DNA from: Elusimicrobiota bacterium
GTDB lineage: Bacteria; Elusimicrobiota; Elusimicrobia; JACQPE01
Assembly (NCBI GenBank): GCA_016180815.1
Contig: JACPAN010000017.1
Coordinates: forward strand, 1-64,000
Direction: 5' to 3'
DNA: 64,000 nucleotides
Shown: positions 42,165-51,237 of the stretch, one piece after another
Layout of the letters: each line of letters starts with the position of its first letter
Numbering within the stretch: the first letter of the stretch is position 1
Notes under the pieces: model-generated
The model's input: the letters and a program-made list of their open reading frames with translations, nothing else
Databases searched by the model: none
Told to the model about the DNA's origin: nothing
Translations under genes and position numbers: made by a program

Positions 42165-42749
42165 CTATTTCTTCGCTCCGCCGGCGCCGGCTGCAGCCGC
42201 GGCCTTACCGGCCTTGCGGATAATGTGTTCGCCGCTATAGCGGATCCCCTTGCCTTTGTAAGGTTCCGGCGGCTTTAGCGCCCTGAGCGCGCTGGCCACT
42301 TGCCCGACCAATTCTTTATCGCATCCGGAAACGATCATCTGCGTTTGTTTAGCGTCCACGGCCACGGTCACGCCGCTGGGGACGGTAAATGAAATAGGGT
42401 GGCTGGCGCCCAGGGCAAAAACGATTTTTTGGCCTTCCTGCCGCGCTTTATACCCGACCCCTTGAATCTCAAGCGTTCTGGCGAAGCCCCCGGTCACTCC
42501 CTGAACCAACGCCTCCACTCGGGATCGAACCAACCCCCACAAAGCTTTTGTTTTAGGTTCGGCCGAAACACCGGCGGCGACCGGCTCAACCTTCAAAACG
42601 GACTGATCCTTGCTCACTTTCATGGCGCCCGGGCAAGTCCACTTCAACTGGCCTTTAGGGCCTTTGACATCGATCACCCGGCCGGATGGGTCGATGCCCA
42701 CGGTGACTCCTGCAGGCACGGGGATCGGTTTTTTTCCTAATCGGCTCAT
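42165..42749 (-). CDS. rplF: 50S ribosomal protein L6
   Basis: 194 residues beginning SRLGKKPIPVPAGVTV; the C-terminal half has LEIQGVGYKARQEGQKIVF and PEPYKGKGIRYSGE, the family signature. A short Ala/Gly tail is extra. It sits near the factor-binding site of the 50S subunit. Confidence 0.98.
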   Translation of the reverse strand: MSRLGKKPIPVPAGVTVGIDPSGRVIDVKGPKGQLKWTCPGAMKVSKDQSVLKVEPVAAGVSAEPKTKALWGLVRSRVEALVQGVTGGFARTLEIQGVGYKARQEGQKIVFALGASHPISFTVPSGVTVAVDAKQTQMIVSGCDKELVGQVASALRALKPPEPYKGKGIRYSGEHIIRKAGKAAAAAGAGGAKK

Positions 42750-42756
42750 TGCAGCA

Positions 42757-43146
42757 TTACCAAACCTTGGCCAAAATCTCGCCGCCGACTTTAAGCGTTT
42801 TCGCTTGGCGCGAGGTGACGATTCCTTTGGACGTGGACAAAATCACGGTTCCGAGCTCCTGAGCTCCGCCGTCCGCTTCCTGATAAGAGCGATAAATACG
42901 GCGCGATGGCTTCGACACCCGTTCGATGCGGGTGATGGCCGGCTCCTTTTCTCTCGTATAACGCAGAAGAATTTTCAACGTGCCGGCTTTGCCGTCCTCG
43001 AAAATTTTAAAGTTGGCGATATAACCCTCTTCTTTGAGAACGCGGGCGATTTCTTTTTTCATCCGCGAAGACGGAATTTCCACCACTTCTTTTTTGGCCT
43101 GAACCGCGTTGCGGATTCGCGTCAACATGTCGCTGATTGTATCCAT
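42757..43146 (-). CDS. rpsH: 30S ribosomal protein S8
   Basis: 129 residues; start DTISDMLTRIRNA and end STSKGIVTSRQAKTLKVGGE. The usual GGE-ILAKVW finish replaces GEVLCYVW. S8 binds the central domain of 16S rRNA and often represses its operon. Confidence 0.98.
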   Translation of the reverse strand: MDTISDMLTRIRNAVQAKKEVVEIPSSRMKKEIARVLKEEGYIANFKIFEDGKAGTLKILLRYTREKEPAITRIERVSKPSRRIYRSYQEADGGAQELGTVILSTSKGIVTSRQAKTLKVGGEILAKVW

Positions 43147-43153
43147 GATTACC

Positions 43154-43339
43154 TCACCAACTCGCCTTGCGGACGCCCGGGATTTCTCCGCGATGCGCCA
43201 TCTGGCGGAAACAAATTCGGCAAAGGCCGAAATCCCTATAGACGCCCCTGGGCCGGCCGCAGAGCAGGCACCGGTTGCGGCTGCGCCCGGGGAACTTAGG
43301 TTTTTTTCTTGTTTTCGCTATCCAAGCAGTCGTTGCCAT
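43154..43339 (-). CDS. rpsZ: 30S ribosomal protein S14, short zinc type
   Basis: 61 residues from ATG 43339. Two CxxC pairs, [11 protein letters not shown] and [11 protein letters not shown], bind zinc, so this is the type-Z protein. It ends [13 protein letters not shown] longer in-frame start overlapping rplE is rejected on family length. Confidence 0.97.
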   Translation of the reverse strand: MATTAWIAKTRKKPKFPGRSRNRCLLCGRPRGVYRDFGLCRICFRQMAHRGEIPGVRKASW

Positions 43340-43343
43340 AAAT

Positions 43344-43958
43344 TTATGCCGTTCCTTTCGCTTTTCCCTTGGCCTGTTTTCTAAACGGCAGGCCCAGGAG
43401 TTCAAGCGTCGTTCGAACCTGTTCTGTGCTATCGGCGGTCGTTACAATCGTAATGTTCATGCCATGCGCCCTCGGGGAGCGCTCCAGGCTGACTTCGGGA
43501 AAAATATGATGCTCGCGCAGTCCGATATTGTAATTGCCGCCCTCATCGAAAGCCCCGCCGTCAAGCCCGCGAAAGTCGCGGATGCGCGCCAAGGCGATGG
43601 TTGTCAGCCGGTCCAGAAACTCCCACATCCGGTCGCCGCGCAAGGTCACGCGCAAACCGATGGGCTGACCCTGGCGGACTTTAAAACTGGCGATGGATTT
43701 CTTGGCCCGGCGGACATCCGGCAGCTGACCGGTGATCAGACTCAGGTCTTCTTTCATCTGATCGAAATATTTGACGTCTTCCTTGCCCTGACCAACGCCC
43801 ATGTTGACCACGATTTTCGTCAAGCGCGGCGCCTGCCAAATGTTTTTCAAGCTGAACCGCTGCATCACCTCGGAAACAACGACCGCCTTGTAAAGAGCTT
43901 TGAGCCTCGGCGTATAGTCGCGATTCGGCGCTTCAGAAACAATGTTGGGTTTCGTCAT
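43344..43958 (-). CDS. rplE: 50S ribosomal protein L5
   Basis: 204 residues; [20 protein letters not shown] is split over the first strands, followed by [18 protein letters not shown] and DFRGLD. The ATG at 43958 overlaps the rplX stop (ATGA). L5 carries 5S rRNA and contacts the P-site tRNA. It has a Lys-rich C-terminal tail. Confidence 0.97.
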   Translation of the reverse strand: MTKPNIVSEAPNRDYTPRLKALYKAVVVSEVMQRFSLKNIWQAPRLTKIVVNMGVGQGKEDVKYFDQMKEDLSLITGQLPDVRRAKKSIASFKVRQGQPIGLRVTLRGDRMWEFLDRLTTIALARIRDFRGLDGGAFDEGGNYNIGLREHHIFPEVSLERSPRAHGMNITIVTTADSTEQVRTTLELLGLPFRKQAKGKAKGTA

Positions 43959-44269
43959 GGGATTTGCTCCCCGCAGCGGCGGCAAACGCGCACCCGCGAT
44001 TGATCCGTCAAAAATTGGACTTTAGGACGCGTGCCCTGGCTGCATTTAGGGCAAACCAGTTGCAGTTTCGACAACGCCACAGGCGCTTCGATGGTTTGAA
44101 TGCCGCCCGGCTTTTCGCGCGAAGCCCGTTTATGTTTTTTGACCATGTTGATTTTGCTGACCAGGGCCCGATTCTTATCCGGATAAACTCTGATCACCTC
44201 GCCCTTCTTGCCACGGTCTTCTCCCGAAAGAACGAGAACGGTGTCTTTTTTCTTGATTCCCAGCGACAT
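43955..44269 (-). CDS. rplX: 50S ribosomal protein L24
   Basis: 104 residues; the KOW segment VLVLSGEDRGKKGEVIRVYP is clear. Two CxxC pairs (VCPKCSQG and VCRRCGEQ) suggest a zinc site. L24 starts 50S assembly. rplN lies 37 bases upstream. Confidence 0.97.
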   Translation of the reverse strand: MSLGIKKKDTVLVLSGEDRGKKGEVIRVYPDKNRALVSKINMVKKHKRASREKPGGIQTIEAPVALSKLQLVCPKCSQGTRPKVQFLTDQSRVRVCRRCGEQIP

Positions 44270-44306
44270 TAGCGTCCGATTCTCCTTAAATTCAACATTA
44301 TTCCCG

Positions 44307-44675
44307 TCATACGACTTCGGGAGCCAAAGAAATAATCTTGAGGAAATTTTTGTCCCTCAATTCCCGAGCCACGGGACCGAAAACGCGCGTGCCTTTGGGT
44401 TCCCCGGTGTCATCAACGATACAAGCCGCGTTCTCGTCAAAACGGATATAAGTGCCGTCGGCGCGGCGGCAAGGCTTCTTGGTCCGCACAACGACGGCCT
44501 TAACGACCTCGCCTTTCTTTACCGAACCGTCGGGAGCCGCTTGCTTGACCGAACAGCCGACCAAATCCCCCAAGGACGCATAGCGGCGACGCGTGCCCCC
44601 GTAAACGTGAATGACCATCAACTTTCTGGCTCCGGTGTTGTCCGCCGCAGCCAGCATGGCCCTTAATTGCACCAT
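44307..44675 (-). CDS. rplN: 50S ribosomal protein L14
   Basis: 122 residues; [17 protein letters not shown] and [20 protein letters not shown] are diagnostic, with GPVARELRD near the end. It forms an intersubunit bridge. Usual place between rpsQ and rplX. Confidence 0.98.
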   Translation of the reverse strand: MVQLRAMLAAADNTGARKLMVIHVYGGTRRRYASLGDLVGCSVKQAAPDGSVKKGEVVKAVVVRTKKPCRRADGTYIRFDENAACIVDDTGEPKGTRVFGPVARELRDKNFLKIISLAPEVV

Positions 44676-44679
44676 TGGT

Positions 44680-44964
44680 TTAAGCCGCTCCTTTTCCCAA
44701 AACCTTGGCTACGCGCCAGCGTTTCAGCTTGGACAACGGCCTCGTTTCTTCCAAGAGAACACGGTCCCCCGCTTTGGATTTGTTGTCCTCGTCATGCGCG
44801 TAATAGCGCTTTTTATGGCGCAACAATTTGTCGTAAAGGTGATGATGCGTCAACAGCAGGACCTCGACGACCCTCGTTTTCGCCATCTTGTCGGAAACCA
44901 CGACGCCCACCCGCGACTTTCGCCGGTGTTCGCCCTCGGTCACGCTAACCAAATTCGTTGTCAT
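44680..44964 (-). CDS. rpsQ: 30S ribosomal protein S17
   Basis: 94 residues from ATG 44964, which overlaps the rpmC stop by four bases. [20 protein letters not shown] and [20 protein letters not shown] are the family motifs. A longer frame into rpmC exists but is not favoured. Confidence 0.96.
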   Translation of the reverse strand: MTTNLVSVTEGEHRRKSRVGVVVSDKMAKTRVVEVLLLTHHHLYDKLLRHKKRYYAHDEDNKSKAGDRVLLEETRPLSKLKRWRVAKVLGKGAA

Positions 44965-45176
44965 TGCTGAGCGGCCTCCTCGCTTTTCTTTTGTCGAATC
45001 CACGTCATCATCCGGGCGATATCCTTCCTGAGCGAACGCTGCTCGAGCGGATTCTTGGCCTGGCGGAACGTCCCCTGAAATTTGAATTCAAAAAGCTGCC
45101 GGCGCCGTTTGTCGAGTTCGCTTTGCAGCTCAGCCGGCGACAACGCGCTCATTGATTCCTTGTCTTTGCGTTTCAT
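44961..45176 (-). CDS. rpmC: 50S ribosomal protein L29
   Basis: 71 residues; [20 protein letters not shown] and the ending helix with [13 protein letters not shown] fit L29, which sits at the tunnel exit near trigger-factor and SRP docking sites. Its ATG shares one base with the rplP stop. Confidence 0.95.
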   Translation of the reverse strand: MKRKDKESMSALSPAELQSELDKRRRQLFEFKFQGTFRQAKNPLEQRSLRKDIARMMTWIRQKKSEEAAQQ

Positions 45177-45589
45177 CAGAATTCCAACCTCTTAACCACG
45201 GTCGAGCGAAACGGAAGCTTATCGCCCGCCAAACTCAGCGCCTCATGCGCCGCCTCTTCCGTAATGCCTTCGATTTCAAATAAAATCCGGCCCGGCTGCA
45301 CCACGCAACACCAATAGGAAGGCTCTCCTTTGCCTTTGCCCATGCGGGTTTCAGCGGGTTTTCGCGTAATCGGACGATCCGGGAAAACGCGAATCCAAAA
45401 CTTGCCGCCCTTTTTCAAAGCTCGCGCAATGGCCAGACGGGCCGCTTCGATTTGCCGGGACGTCAAATACCCGAGTCCCAAAGCCTTGAGGCCGTATTCT
45501 CCGAACGCCACTTCAACGGCTCTGGAAGCAACGCCTTTTAGAACGGGCTTATGCGCCTTGCGATATTTGACTCTCTTAGGCATCAACAT
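45176..45589 (-). CDS. rplP: 50S ribosomal protein L16
   Basis: 137 residues starting [14 protein letters not shown], as in other L16 proteins, which supports the first Met over the third. [32 protein letters not shown] and [13 protein letters not shown] follow. It positions A-site tRNA. It is five bases downstream of rpsC. Confidence 0.97.
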   Translation of the reverse strand: MLMPKRVKYRKAHKPVLKGVASRAVEVAFGEYGLKALGLGYLTSRQIEAARLAIARALKKGGKFWIRVFPDRPITRKPAETRMGKGKGEPSYWCCVVQPGRILFEIEGITEEAAHEALSLAGDKLPFRSTVVKRLEF

Positions 45590-45593
45590 AAAT

Positions 45594-46403
45594 TTAGGTC
45601 CCGGGATTCCCCTCGGCCTTGCTCGAGGAAGAAGGTGATTGAGCCTCCGGCACAGGAGTCGGCTTCGGCGCAGCCGTCGGGCTGCCTAAAGCAACCATCG
45701 GGATGCCCTCTTCCTGGGTCATGCCGGTTTCCTGGGCCTTGGCTTTTTTGATTTCGTTGACCAAATCTTCCTTGCTCTTGGTGAAATACTCTTTCTTGAA
45801 AATCCAAACCTTGACGCCGATTTTTCCGGAAACAGTAAACGCTTCGGCCGTTCCATACGTCACGTCCGCGCGGAATGTGGACGTCGGCACACGGCCCTCT
45901 TTATGCCATTCGAACCGGGCGATCTCGGCGCCGCCTAAGCGTCCGCTGACCATCACCTTGATGCCTGAAGCGCCCTGAGCCATACCGCGTTCAATCGCGC
46001 GTTTAACGGCCCGACGATGATTAACGCGGCGCTCAAGCTGGAAAGCGATGCTTTCCGCCACCAACGCGGCGTCTAGTTCCGGGTATTTGATTTCCAACAC
46101 ATTAACGAATGTTTTGCGGCCCGTTCTCTCTTCAAGCAAAGATTTAAAGGACTCAATATCCGCGCCGCGGCGGCCGATCACCATGCCCGGACGGGCGGTA
46201 TGAAGGATGACGCGTAAAAAGCTGCCCGCGCGCTCGATCACCACCTTTGAAATGGACGCGTGCTTGAAACGCTCCGCCACAACCCTTCGGATCATGGCAT
46301 CTTCGACGATCAACGCCGGGGCGTTACGCAAAGGGAACCATCGCGAATCCCAGTCTTGAATATAACCCAGGCGCGTGGCCTTAGGCGGTACTTTTTGTCC
46401 CAT
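45594..46403 (-). CDS. rpsC: 30S ribosomal protein S3 with C-terminal tail
   Basis: 269 residues. The KH domain shows [20 protein letters not shown], and the C-terminal half [20 protein letters not shown]. The last 45-50 residues (Pro/Ser/Glu-rich) go beyond the usual end. AAGGAG before the ATG at 46403 fixes the start; this site and the first 23 bases lie inside rplV, so the two are coupled. Confidence 0.97.
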   Translation of the reverse strand: MGQKVPPKATRLGYIQDWDSRWFPLRNAPALIVEDAMIRRVVAERFKHASISKVVIERAGSFLRVILHTARPGMVIGRRGADIESFKSLLEERTGRKTFVNVLEIKYPELDAALVAESIAFQLERRVNHRRAVKRAIERGMAQGASGIKVMVSGRLGGAEIARFEWHKEGRVPTSTFRADVTYGTAEAFTVSGKIGVKVWIFKKEYFTKSKEDLVNEIKKAKAQETGMTQEEGIPMVALGSPTAAPKPTPVPEAQSPSSSSKAEGNPGT

Positions 46404-46761
46404 GAAAACTCCTTGATTCCGGTTCGTCCGATACCACAATGGTCAAGTGGCAAATTTTGCGCTTATAAGGAAAAGCTCGTCCCATGCTCCCGGCATGAAT
46501 TCTTTTGAGCGCCGGGCCCTGGTCAACCTTGCAGGTTTTAATCCAGGCTTCCTTGGGGTCAACTTTGCGCCCCAGTTTTCCACCGAGATTGCTCAGGGCG
46601 GATTCGAGCGTCTTTTTAACCAGAACGGAAGACCCCTTGGGTAAAAACTCGAGAGACAACAGCGCTCGCTGAGCGTTCTTCCGGCTGATCAACGAGGCCA
46701 CCTGGCCCACCTTGCGGGGGGCGTAACGAGCCCAGAGTGCGCGTGCAACAGCTTCAGCCAT
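46381..46761 (-). CDS. rplV: 50S ribosomal protein L22
   Basis: 126 residues from ATG 46761. RYAPRKVGQVASLI and the tunnel-lining beta-hairpin region ending KRIHAGSMGRAFPYKRKICH match L22. The C-terminal end overlaps rpsC by 23 bases, more than the four-base overlaps elsewhere in the cluster. Confidence 0.96.
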   Translation of the reverse strand: MAEAVARALWARYAPRKVGQVASLISRKNAQRALLSLEFLPKGSSVLVKKTLESALSNLGGKLGRKVDPKEAWIKTCKVDQGPALKRIHAGSMGRAFPYKRKICHLTIVVSDEPESRSFHGTKSTA

Positions 46762-46762
46762 G

Positions 46763-47050
46763 TTATGTCTTCGCCGTTGCTTCCTTGGTATGAGCCTCGC
46801 CGTGGCCCCTAAAGAAGCGCGTAAATGAAAATTCACCCAATTTATGACCGACCATCTGCTCCGTCACGTAAACGGGCAAAAATTTGCGGCCGTTATGCAC
46901 TAAAAAAGTCACACCGACAAAATCGGGAACGATGGTGCAGCGGCGCGACCATGTCTTAATGCTTCTCTTTTCACCGGAACGCACCGTTTCCTGCACTTTT
47001 TTCAGCAGCTTCCAATCGACATAAGGGCCCTTCTTCGATGATCTAGCCAA
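46763..47050 (-). CDS. rpsS: 30S ribosomal protein S19
   Basis: 95 residues; [33 protein letters not shown] and [19 protein letters not shown] are diagnostic. It works with S13 in the 30S head. Confidence 0.98.
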   Translation of the reverse strand: MARSSKKGPYVDWKLLKKVQETVRSGEKRSIKTWSRRCTIVPDFVGVTFLVHNGRKFLPVYVTEQMVGHKLGEFSFTRFFRGHGEAHTKEATAKT

Positions 47051-47080
47051 GCTTCACCTCCGGCGTCCTATCCAAAATTT

Positions 47081-47950
47081 TCATTCGGCCGGCCCGGACA
47101 ATTGCTGGGCCGCCAACACTTTCGTTCTTCTGCGATCCTGAAGAATCATCCAATCCCAAATCTTTTTTCTTCTGGTCTTCAAACCCTTTGACGGCTGATT
47201 CCAAGGGCTTCTGGGAATATTATTGCCTTTGGATTTACCTCGGCCGCCGCCCAAAGGATGGTCCACCGCATTCATGGCCGTGCCTCGAACATACGGCTTC
47301 CATCCACGATGGCGATTGCGGCCGGCATTGCCGATGGTCATGGTATTGGCTTCAATATTGCCCACCTGCCCGATCGTCGCCATGCTTTCCTTGGGGATCA
47401 ATCTTGTTTCTCCGGACGGAAGGCGGATGGTCGCGAAACGGCCTTCCTTAGCCATGACTTGAACCTGGGTGCCGGCGGATCGGGCGAGTGCCGCGCCGAG
47501 GCCGGGCTTCAACTCAACAGCGTGCACGTAGGTGCCTTCGGGGATGGATTCCAAGGGCAAGGCATTGCCTGGTTTAATCGGCGAATCCGGACCGCTGTAA
47601 AGCACATCTCCGACTTTGACGCCCACGGCATGCAGAACATAACGCTTAGCGCCGTTGGCGTAATGAAGCAAGGCGATACGGGCGTTGCGATTGGGATCAT
47701 ACTCGATCGTCGCCACTTTCGCGGGAATCCCCCAAAAATCACGCCGTTTAAAATCCACAAAACGATACGCCTGTTTCGAGCCGCCGCCGCGATGGCGGAC
47801 CATGATCATGCCGGTATTGTTGCGGCCGCCGTTTTTGCGCTGGCCGGCAAGCAAGGACTTCTCCGGTTTGACCCGGGAGAGCTCGGAAAAATCCTGAGTC
47901 TGAATAAAGCGACGGCTGGGCGTGTACGGTTTATATGTTTTTACAGGCAT
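47081..47950 (-). CDS. rplB: 50S ribosomal protein L2
   Basis: 289 residues; KRRDFWGIPAKVATIEYDPN and GRNRHRGWKPYVRGTAMNAV with the essential His of DHPLGGG. L2 is needed for subunit joining and peptidyl transfer. The C-terminal tail is slightly extended. Confidence 0.98.
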   Translation of the reverse strand: MPVKTYKPYTPSRRFIQTQDFSELSRVKPEKSLLAGQRKNGGRNNTGMIMVRHRGGGSKQAYRFVDFKRRDFWGIPAKVATIEYDPNRNARIALLHYANGAKRYVLHAVGVKVGDVLYSGPDSPIKPGNALPLESIPEGTYVHAVELKPGLGAALARSAGTQVQVMAKEGRFATIRLPSGETRLIPKESMATIGQVGNIEANTMTIGNAGRNRHRGWKPYVRGTAMNAVDHPLGGGRGKSKGNNIPRSPWNQPSKGLKTRRKKIWDWMILQDRRRTKVLAAQQLSGPAE

Positions 47951-47955
47951 TGCAA

Positions 47956-48246
47956 CTACACCTTCTCAAAATCGATCTTTTGGTCGGCCGCAATGGTCAC
48001 CATGGCCTTTTTCCAGTCGGATAAATATCCCTGGGTCCGGCCCATGCGACGTAATTTACCGCGCATGTTGACGGTGCGGACTCTCAGCACCCTGACCTTA
48101 AACAATCCTTCGACCGCGCGGCGGATATCGCCTTTGGTCGCCGCATTGTGGACCTTGAAAGAATATTGATGAGCGTCCTCTTTGAGACCGGTCGACTTTT
48201 CCGTAATGAGCGGGCGAATGAGCACTGCGCCGAAATCAGAGGCCAC
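47956..48246 (-). CDS. rplW: 50S ribosomal protein L23
   Basis: 96 residues from GTG 48246. GGAGGTG seven bases upstream and homology (VLIRPLITEKSTGL) select this start over longer frames. It overlaps rplD by 11 bases. L23 is the trigger-factor and SRP dock at the tunnel exit; HQYSFKVHNAATKGDIRRAV is the core helix. Confidence 0.95.
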   Translation of the reverse strand: MASDFGAVLIRPLITEKSTGLKEDAHQYSFKVHNAATKGDIRRAVEGLFKVRVLRVRTVNMRGKLRRMGRTQGYLSDWKKAMVTIAADQKIDFEKV

Positions 48247-48874
48247 GTAAGCGCACCTCCACAAGCCGGTCCCAAGCCTTACGGGTGACCACAAGGGACT
48301 TGGCCGTCAAAATGTCGACGGCCGTGGCTGAATCGCAGAGCCTGACCGACAAGGACTGTAAATTTCTGGCCGCTCTTAAAAACGTGGGTTTAGGTTCGCT
48401 GACCAAAACCACGGTTTCATCCAAACCGCGAGCATGCAGTAACTGATGCAACTCCTTGGTTTTTTCGATATTGGCCAAATTCTCTTCAAGAACCACTTGG
48501 AAAGCGGCTTCGTTTAAACGCGCCGCCAACGCATGCACAAACGCCGTTTGACGCTTCACCGGTCCGACGTCGATGCGGTAGCTGCGCGGCTGGGGTCCGA
48601 AGGTGATGCCGCCTTTGCGCCACAGGGGCGAACGAATAGAACCCGCTCTGGCCCTGCCCGTATGCTTTTGTTTCCACGGTTTTTTGCCGCCACCGCTGAC
48701 CTCGCCTCTGGTCAGCGTCGCATGCGTTCCCCGGCGCGCGTTGCTCTGGTACGCGATCACGACCTCGTGCAGCAACGCTTTGTTGGGCTTGATCGAAGCC
48801 AGCGCTTCCGGAACCGTTAGCTTTTCTCCGGTCGGTGAACCCGTTGTTAAATCGATAACGTCAAGCTGTTTCAT
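48236..48874 (-). CDS. rplD: 50S ribosomal protein L4
   Basis: 212 residues; the tunnel-loop RRGTHATLTRGEVSGGGKKP and KQKHTGRARAGSIRSPLWRK are diagnostic. In many bacteria L4 regulates the S10 operon. It is followed by rplW with overlap. Confidence 0.97.
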   Translation of the reverse strand: MKQLDVIDLTTGSPTGEKLTVPEALASIKPNKALLHEVVIAYQSNARRGTHATLTRGEVSGGGKKPWKQKHTGRARAGSIRSPLWRKGGITFGPQPRSYRIDVGPVKRQTAFVHALAARLNEAAFQVVLEENLANIEKTKELHQLLHARGLDETVVLVSEPKPTFLRAARNLQSLSVRLCDSATAVDILTAKSLVVTRKAWDRLVEVRLRGL

Positions 48875-48892
48875 AAAACTTTTTTTGGTCCT

Positions 48893-49642
48893 CTACTTTT
48901 TAGCCGGAGCCGCCGGTTTTTTCTTCGAGGCCTTGGCCGTTTGAACCACTTCGATACGGTGCTTACGGCGTTTCACTGTTTCACGAACTAAAACGTAACT
49001 GCCGGAGGTTCCGGGCACGCCGCCGTAAACAAACAAACGGTTATTGGCCGGATCGACCTTCAAAACTTCCAATTTATGAATGACGAGATGTTCAACGCCC
49101 AAGTGGCCGGCCATTTTTTTGCCGGGCAAAACGCGGCCCAACGACCGGCGGCCCGCCAAAGAACCCGGGGCCCGGTGCCGGTCGGATTGGCCGTGCGTTT
49201 TTGGTCCGCCTCGAAAATTCCAGCGTTTCACGCCGCCGGCAAATCCTTTCCCCTTGGAAACGCCGGCCACATCCACGTAATCGCCGGGAGTGAACATCCC
49301 CTCCAGCGTTACGGTCTGCCCCGGTTCCCAGCCGGCCGTATCCACAAGACGAACTTCGCGCAATAAACGCGCCGGAGTTATTCCGGCCTTCTTGAAAACG
49401 CCTGATTGTGGACGGTTGACCCGATCTTCGGCCTGATCATCAAAAGTCAGGGTCAGGGCCGAATACCCGTCCGTATCCTTGGTTTTGACCTGAACAACCC
49501 GCATGGGCCCGGCCAACAGCTCGGTCGCCCCTTGAGCCAGGCCATGATTGTCAAAAACCTGGGTCATGCCCAGTTTTTTGGCCAAAATGACTTTCAGCTT
49601 GGGCGCCGTTTTATCCTGTTGAGCCTGGGTTGTTTCAGACAT
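48893..49642 (-). CDS. rplC: 50S ribosomal protein L3
   Basis: 249 residues from ATG 49642. VILAKKLGMTQVF and the region FRGGPKTHGQSDRHRAPGSL approach the peptidyl-transferase centre. Both ends carry extra low-complexity residues (about 14 N-terminal, about 20 Lys/Ala C-terminal). Confidence 0.97.
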   Translation of the reverse strand: MSETTQAQQDKTAPKLKVILAKKLGMTQVFDNHGLAQGATELLAGPMRVVQVKTKDTDGYSALTLTFDDQAEDRVNRPQSGVFKKAGITPARLLREVRLVDTAGWEPGQTVTLEGMFTPGDYVDVAGVSKGKGFAGGVKRWNFRGGPKTHGQSDRHRAPGSLAGRRSLGRVLPGKKMAGHLGVEHLVIHKLEVLKVDPANNRLFVYGGVPGTSGSYVLVRETVKRRKHRIEVVQTAKASKKKPAAPAKK

Positions 49643-49649
49643 TGCTTTA

Positions 49650-50021
49650 TTAGAGCTTGATCTCCACGTCCACACCCGGAGGCAAATCGAGTTTCATCAA
49701 TTCATCGATTGTCCTTGGGGTCGGTTCCTTCAAATCAACCAATCGTTTGTGGATGCGCAATTCAAACTGTTCCCGGGATTTTTTATCCGTATGCGGCGAA
49801 CGAAGAACCGTATAGAGCTTTCGGCGCGTCGGCAACAGAACCGGGCCTACGATAACGCCGCCTGTCCTGCGAACGGTCGCCACGATCTTCTCAACCGACT
49901 CGTCAAGCATTTTATGGTCGTAACAACGCAGCCGGATGCGAATCCGATGATCCGCCGGCAAAGCGGCCCTGGAGGCCGTTTCCGTTTTTGCGCCGTGCGC
50001 TGTGTCCTTCGCCGCCACCAT
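49650..50021 (-). CDS. rpsJ: 30S ribosomal protein S10 (NusE) with N-terminal extension
   Basis: 123 residues, roughly 20 more than usual. The core starts at [19 protein letters not shown] and includes [20 protein letters not shown]10 also acts in transcription antitermination with NusB. Its ATG is directly adjacent to the tuf stop. Confidence 0.97.
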   Translation of the reverse strand: MVAAKDTAHGAKTETASRAALPADHRIRIRLRCYDHKMLDESVEKIVATVRRTGGVIVGPVLLPTRRKLYTVLRSPHTDKKSREQFELRIHKRLVDLKEPTPRTIDELMKLDLPPGVDVEIKL

Positions 50022-51218
50022 TTACTCCTTGATCTCCGCAACCACGCCGGCGCCTACGGTTTTGCCGCCTTCTCTAATGGCGAAGCGCACGCCTTTTTCC
50101 ATGGCGATCGGAGAGATCAGCCGGCCCACGATTTCCACGTTATCGCCCGGCATCACCATCTCCACAGCCGCGGGCAATTCAACCTCGCCCGTCACGTCGG
50201 TGGTTCGAAAATAGAACTGAGGCCGGTAGCCTTTAAAGAAGGGGGTATGGCGGCCGCCTTCGTCTTTGTTCAAAATATACACCTGACCCTTGAAGACTTT
50301 ATGTGGCGTGATGGATCCAGGGGCGGCCAGAACCTGACCGCGCTCGATCCCTTCTTTCTCAACGCCGCGCAGGAGCACGCCGACATTATCTCCGGCGATG
50401 GCTTCGTCAAGCGTCTTTTGGAACATCTCCACGCCGGTCGCCACGGTTTTCTTCGTATCGGTGATACCCACGATTTCCACGTTATCGCCGACTTTCAGCC
50501 GTCCGCGCTCTACGCGGCCCGTGGCCACGGTGCCTCGGCCGGTAATGGAGAACACGTCTTCGATGGCCATCAAAAACGGCTTGTCAACGTCGCGCTGCGG
50601 CTCCGGGATGCTGGCGTCAAGAGCGTCCATCAGCTTCATGATGGCCGCTTCGCCCAACTCGCCCGCATCGCCCTGAAGCGCTTTCAAGGCGCTGCCCCGG
50701 ATGATGGTGATCTTATCCGCCGGGTATTCGTATTTTTTTAATAGATCGCGAACTTCCATCTCAACCAAATCCAGAAGCTCGGGATCATCGATCAAATCGC
50801 ACTTATTCAAAAAAACAACGATGTGGGGGACGTTCACCTGGCGCGCCAAGAGAACATGTTCCCTGGTCTGCGGCATGGGGCCGTCAGGAGCGGAAACCAC
50901 GAGAATCGCGCCGTCCATTTGCGCCGCGCCGGTGATCATATTTTTGATGTAGTCCGCATGACCCGGACAATCGATATGAGCGTAATGGCGTTTTGGCGTC
51001 TCGTACTCGACGTGCGAAACAGCCACGGTCACGATTTTGGATGCGTCGCGCACAACGCCGCCTTTAGCGATATCGGCGTATTCTTTAAATTGAGAAAGAC
51101 CCTTCTTCGAAAGTACCTTCGTAATAGCCGCCGTCAACGTGGTTTTTCCGTGATCCACGTGACCGATCGTGCCGACATTCACATGCGGCTTCGTCCGCTC
51201 AAACTTGCCTTTTGCCAT
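50022..51218 (-). CDS. tuf: Elongation factor Tu
   Basis: 398 residues; GTPase motifs [17 protein letters not shown] and NKCDLID, plus the beta-barrel domains (GKVGD-type [14 protein letters not shown]). It delivers aminoacyl-tRNA to the ribosome. It lies between fusA and rpsJ in the str-type order. Confidence 0.99.
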   Translation of the reverse strand: MAKGKFERTKPHVNVGTIGHVDHGKTTLTAAITKVLSKKGLSQFKEYADIAKGGVVRDASKIVTVAVSHVEYETPKRHYAHIDCPGHADYIKNMITGAAQMDGAILVVSAPDGPMPQTREHVLLARQVNVPHIVVFLNKCDLIDDPELLDLVEMEVRDLLKKYEYPADKITIIRGSALKALQGDAGELGEAAIMKLMDALDASIPEPQRDVDKPFLMAIEDVFSITGRGTVATGRVERGRLKVGDNVEIVGITDTKKTVATGVEMFQKTLDEAIAGDNVGVLLRGVEKEGIERGQVLAAPGSITPHKVFKGQVYILNKDEGGRHTPFFKGYRPQFYFRTTDVTGEVELPAAVEMVMPGDNVEIVGRLISPIAMEKGVRFAIREGGKTVGAGVVAEIKE

Positions 51219-51237
51219 GTGTTCTCATCCTCCTTGC

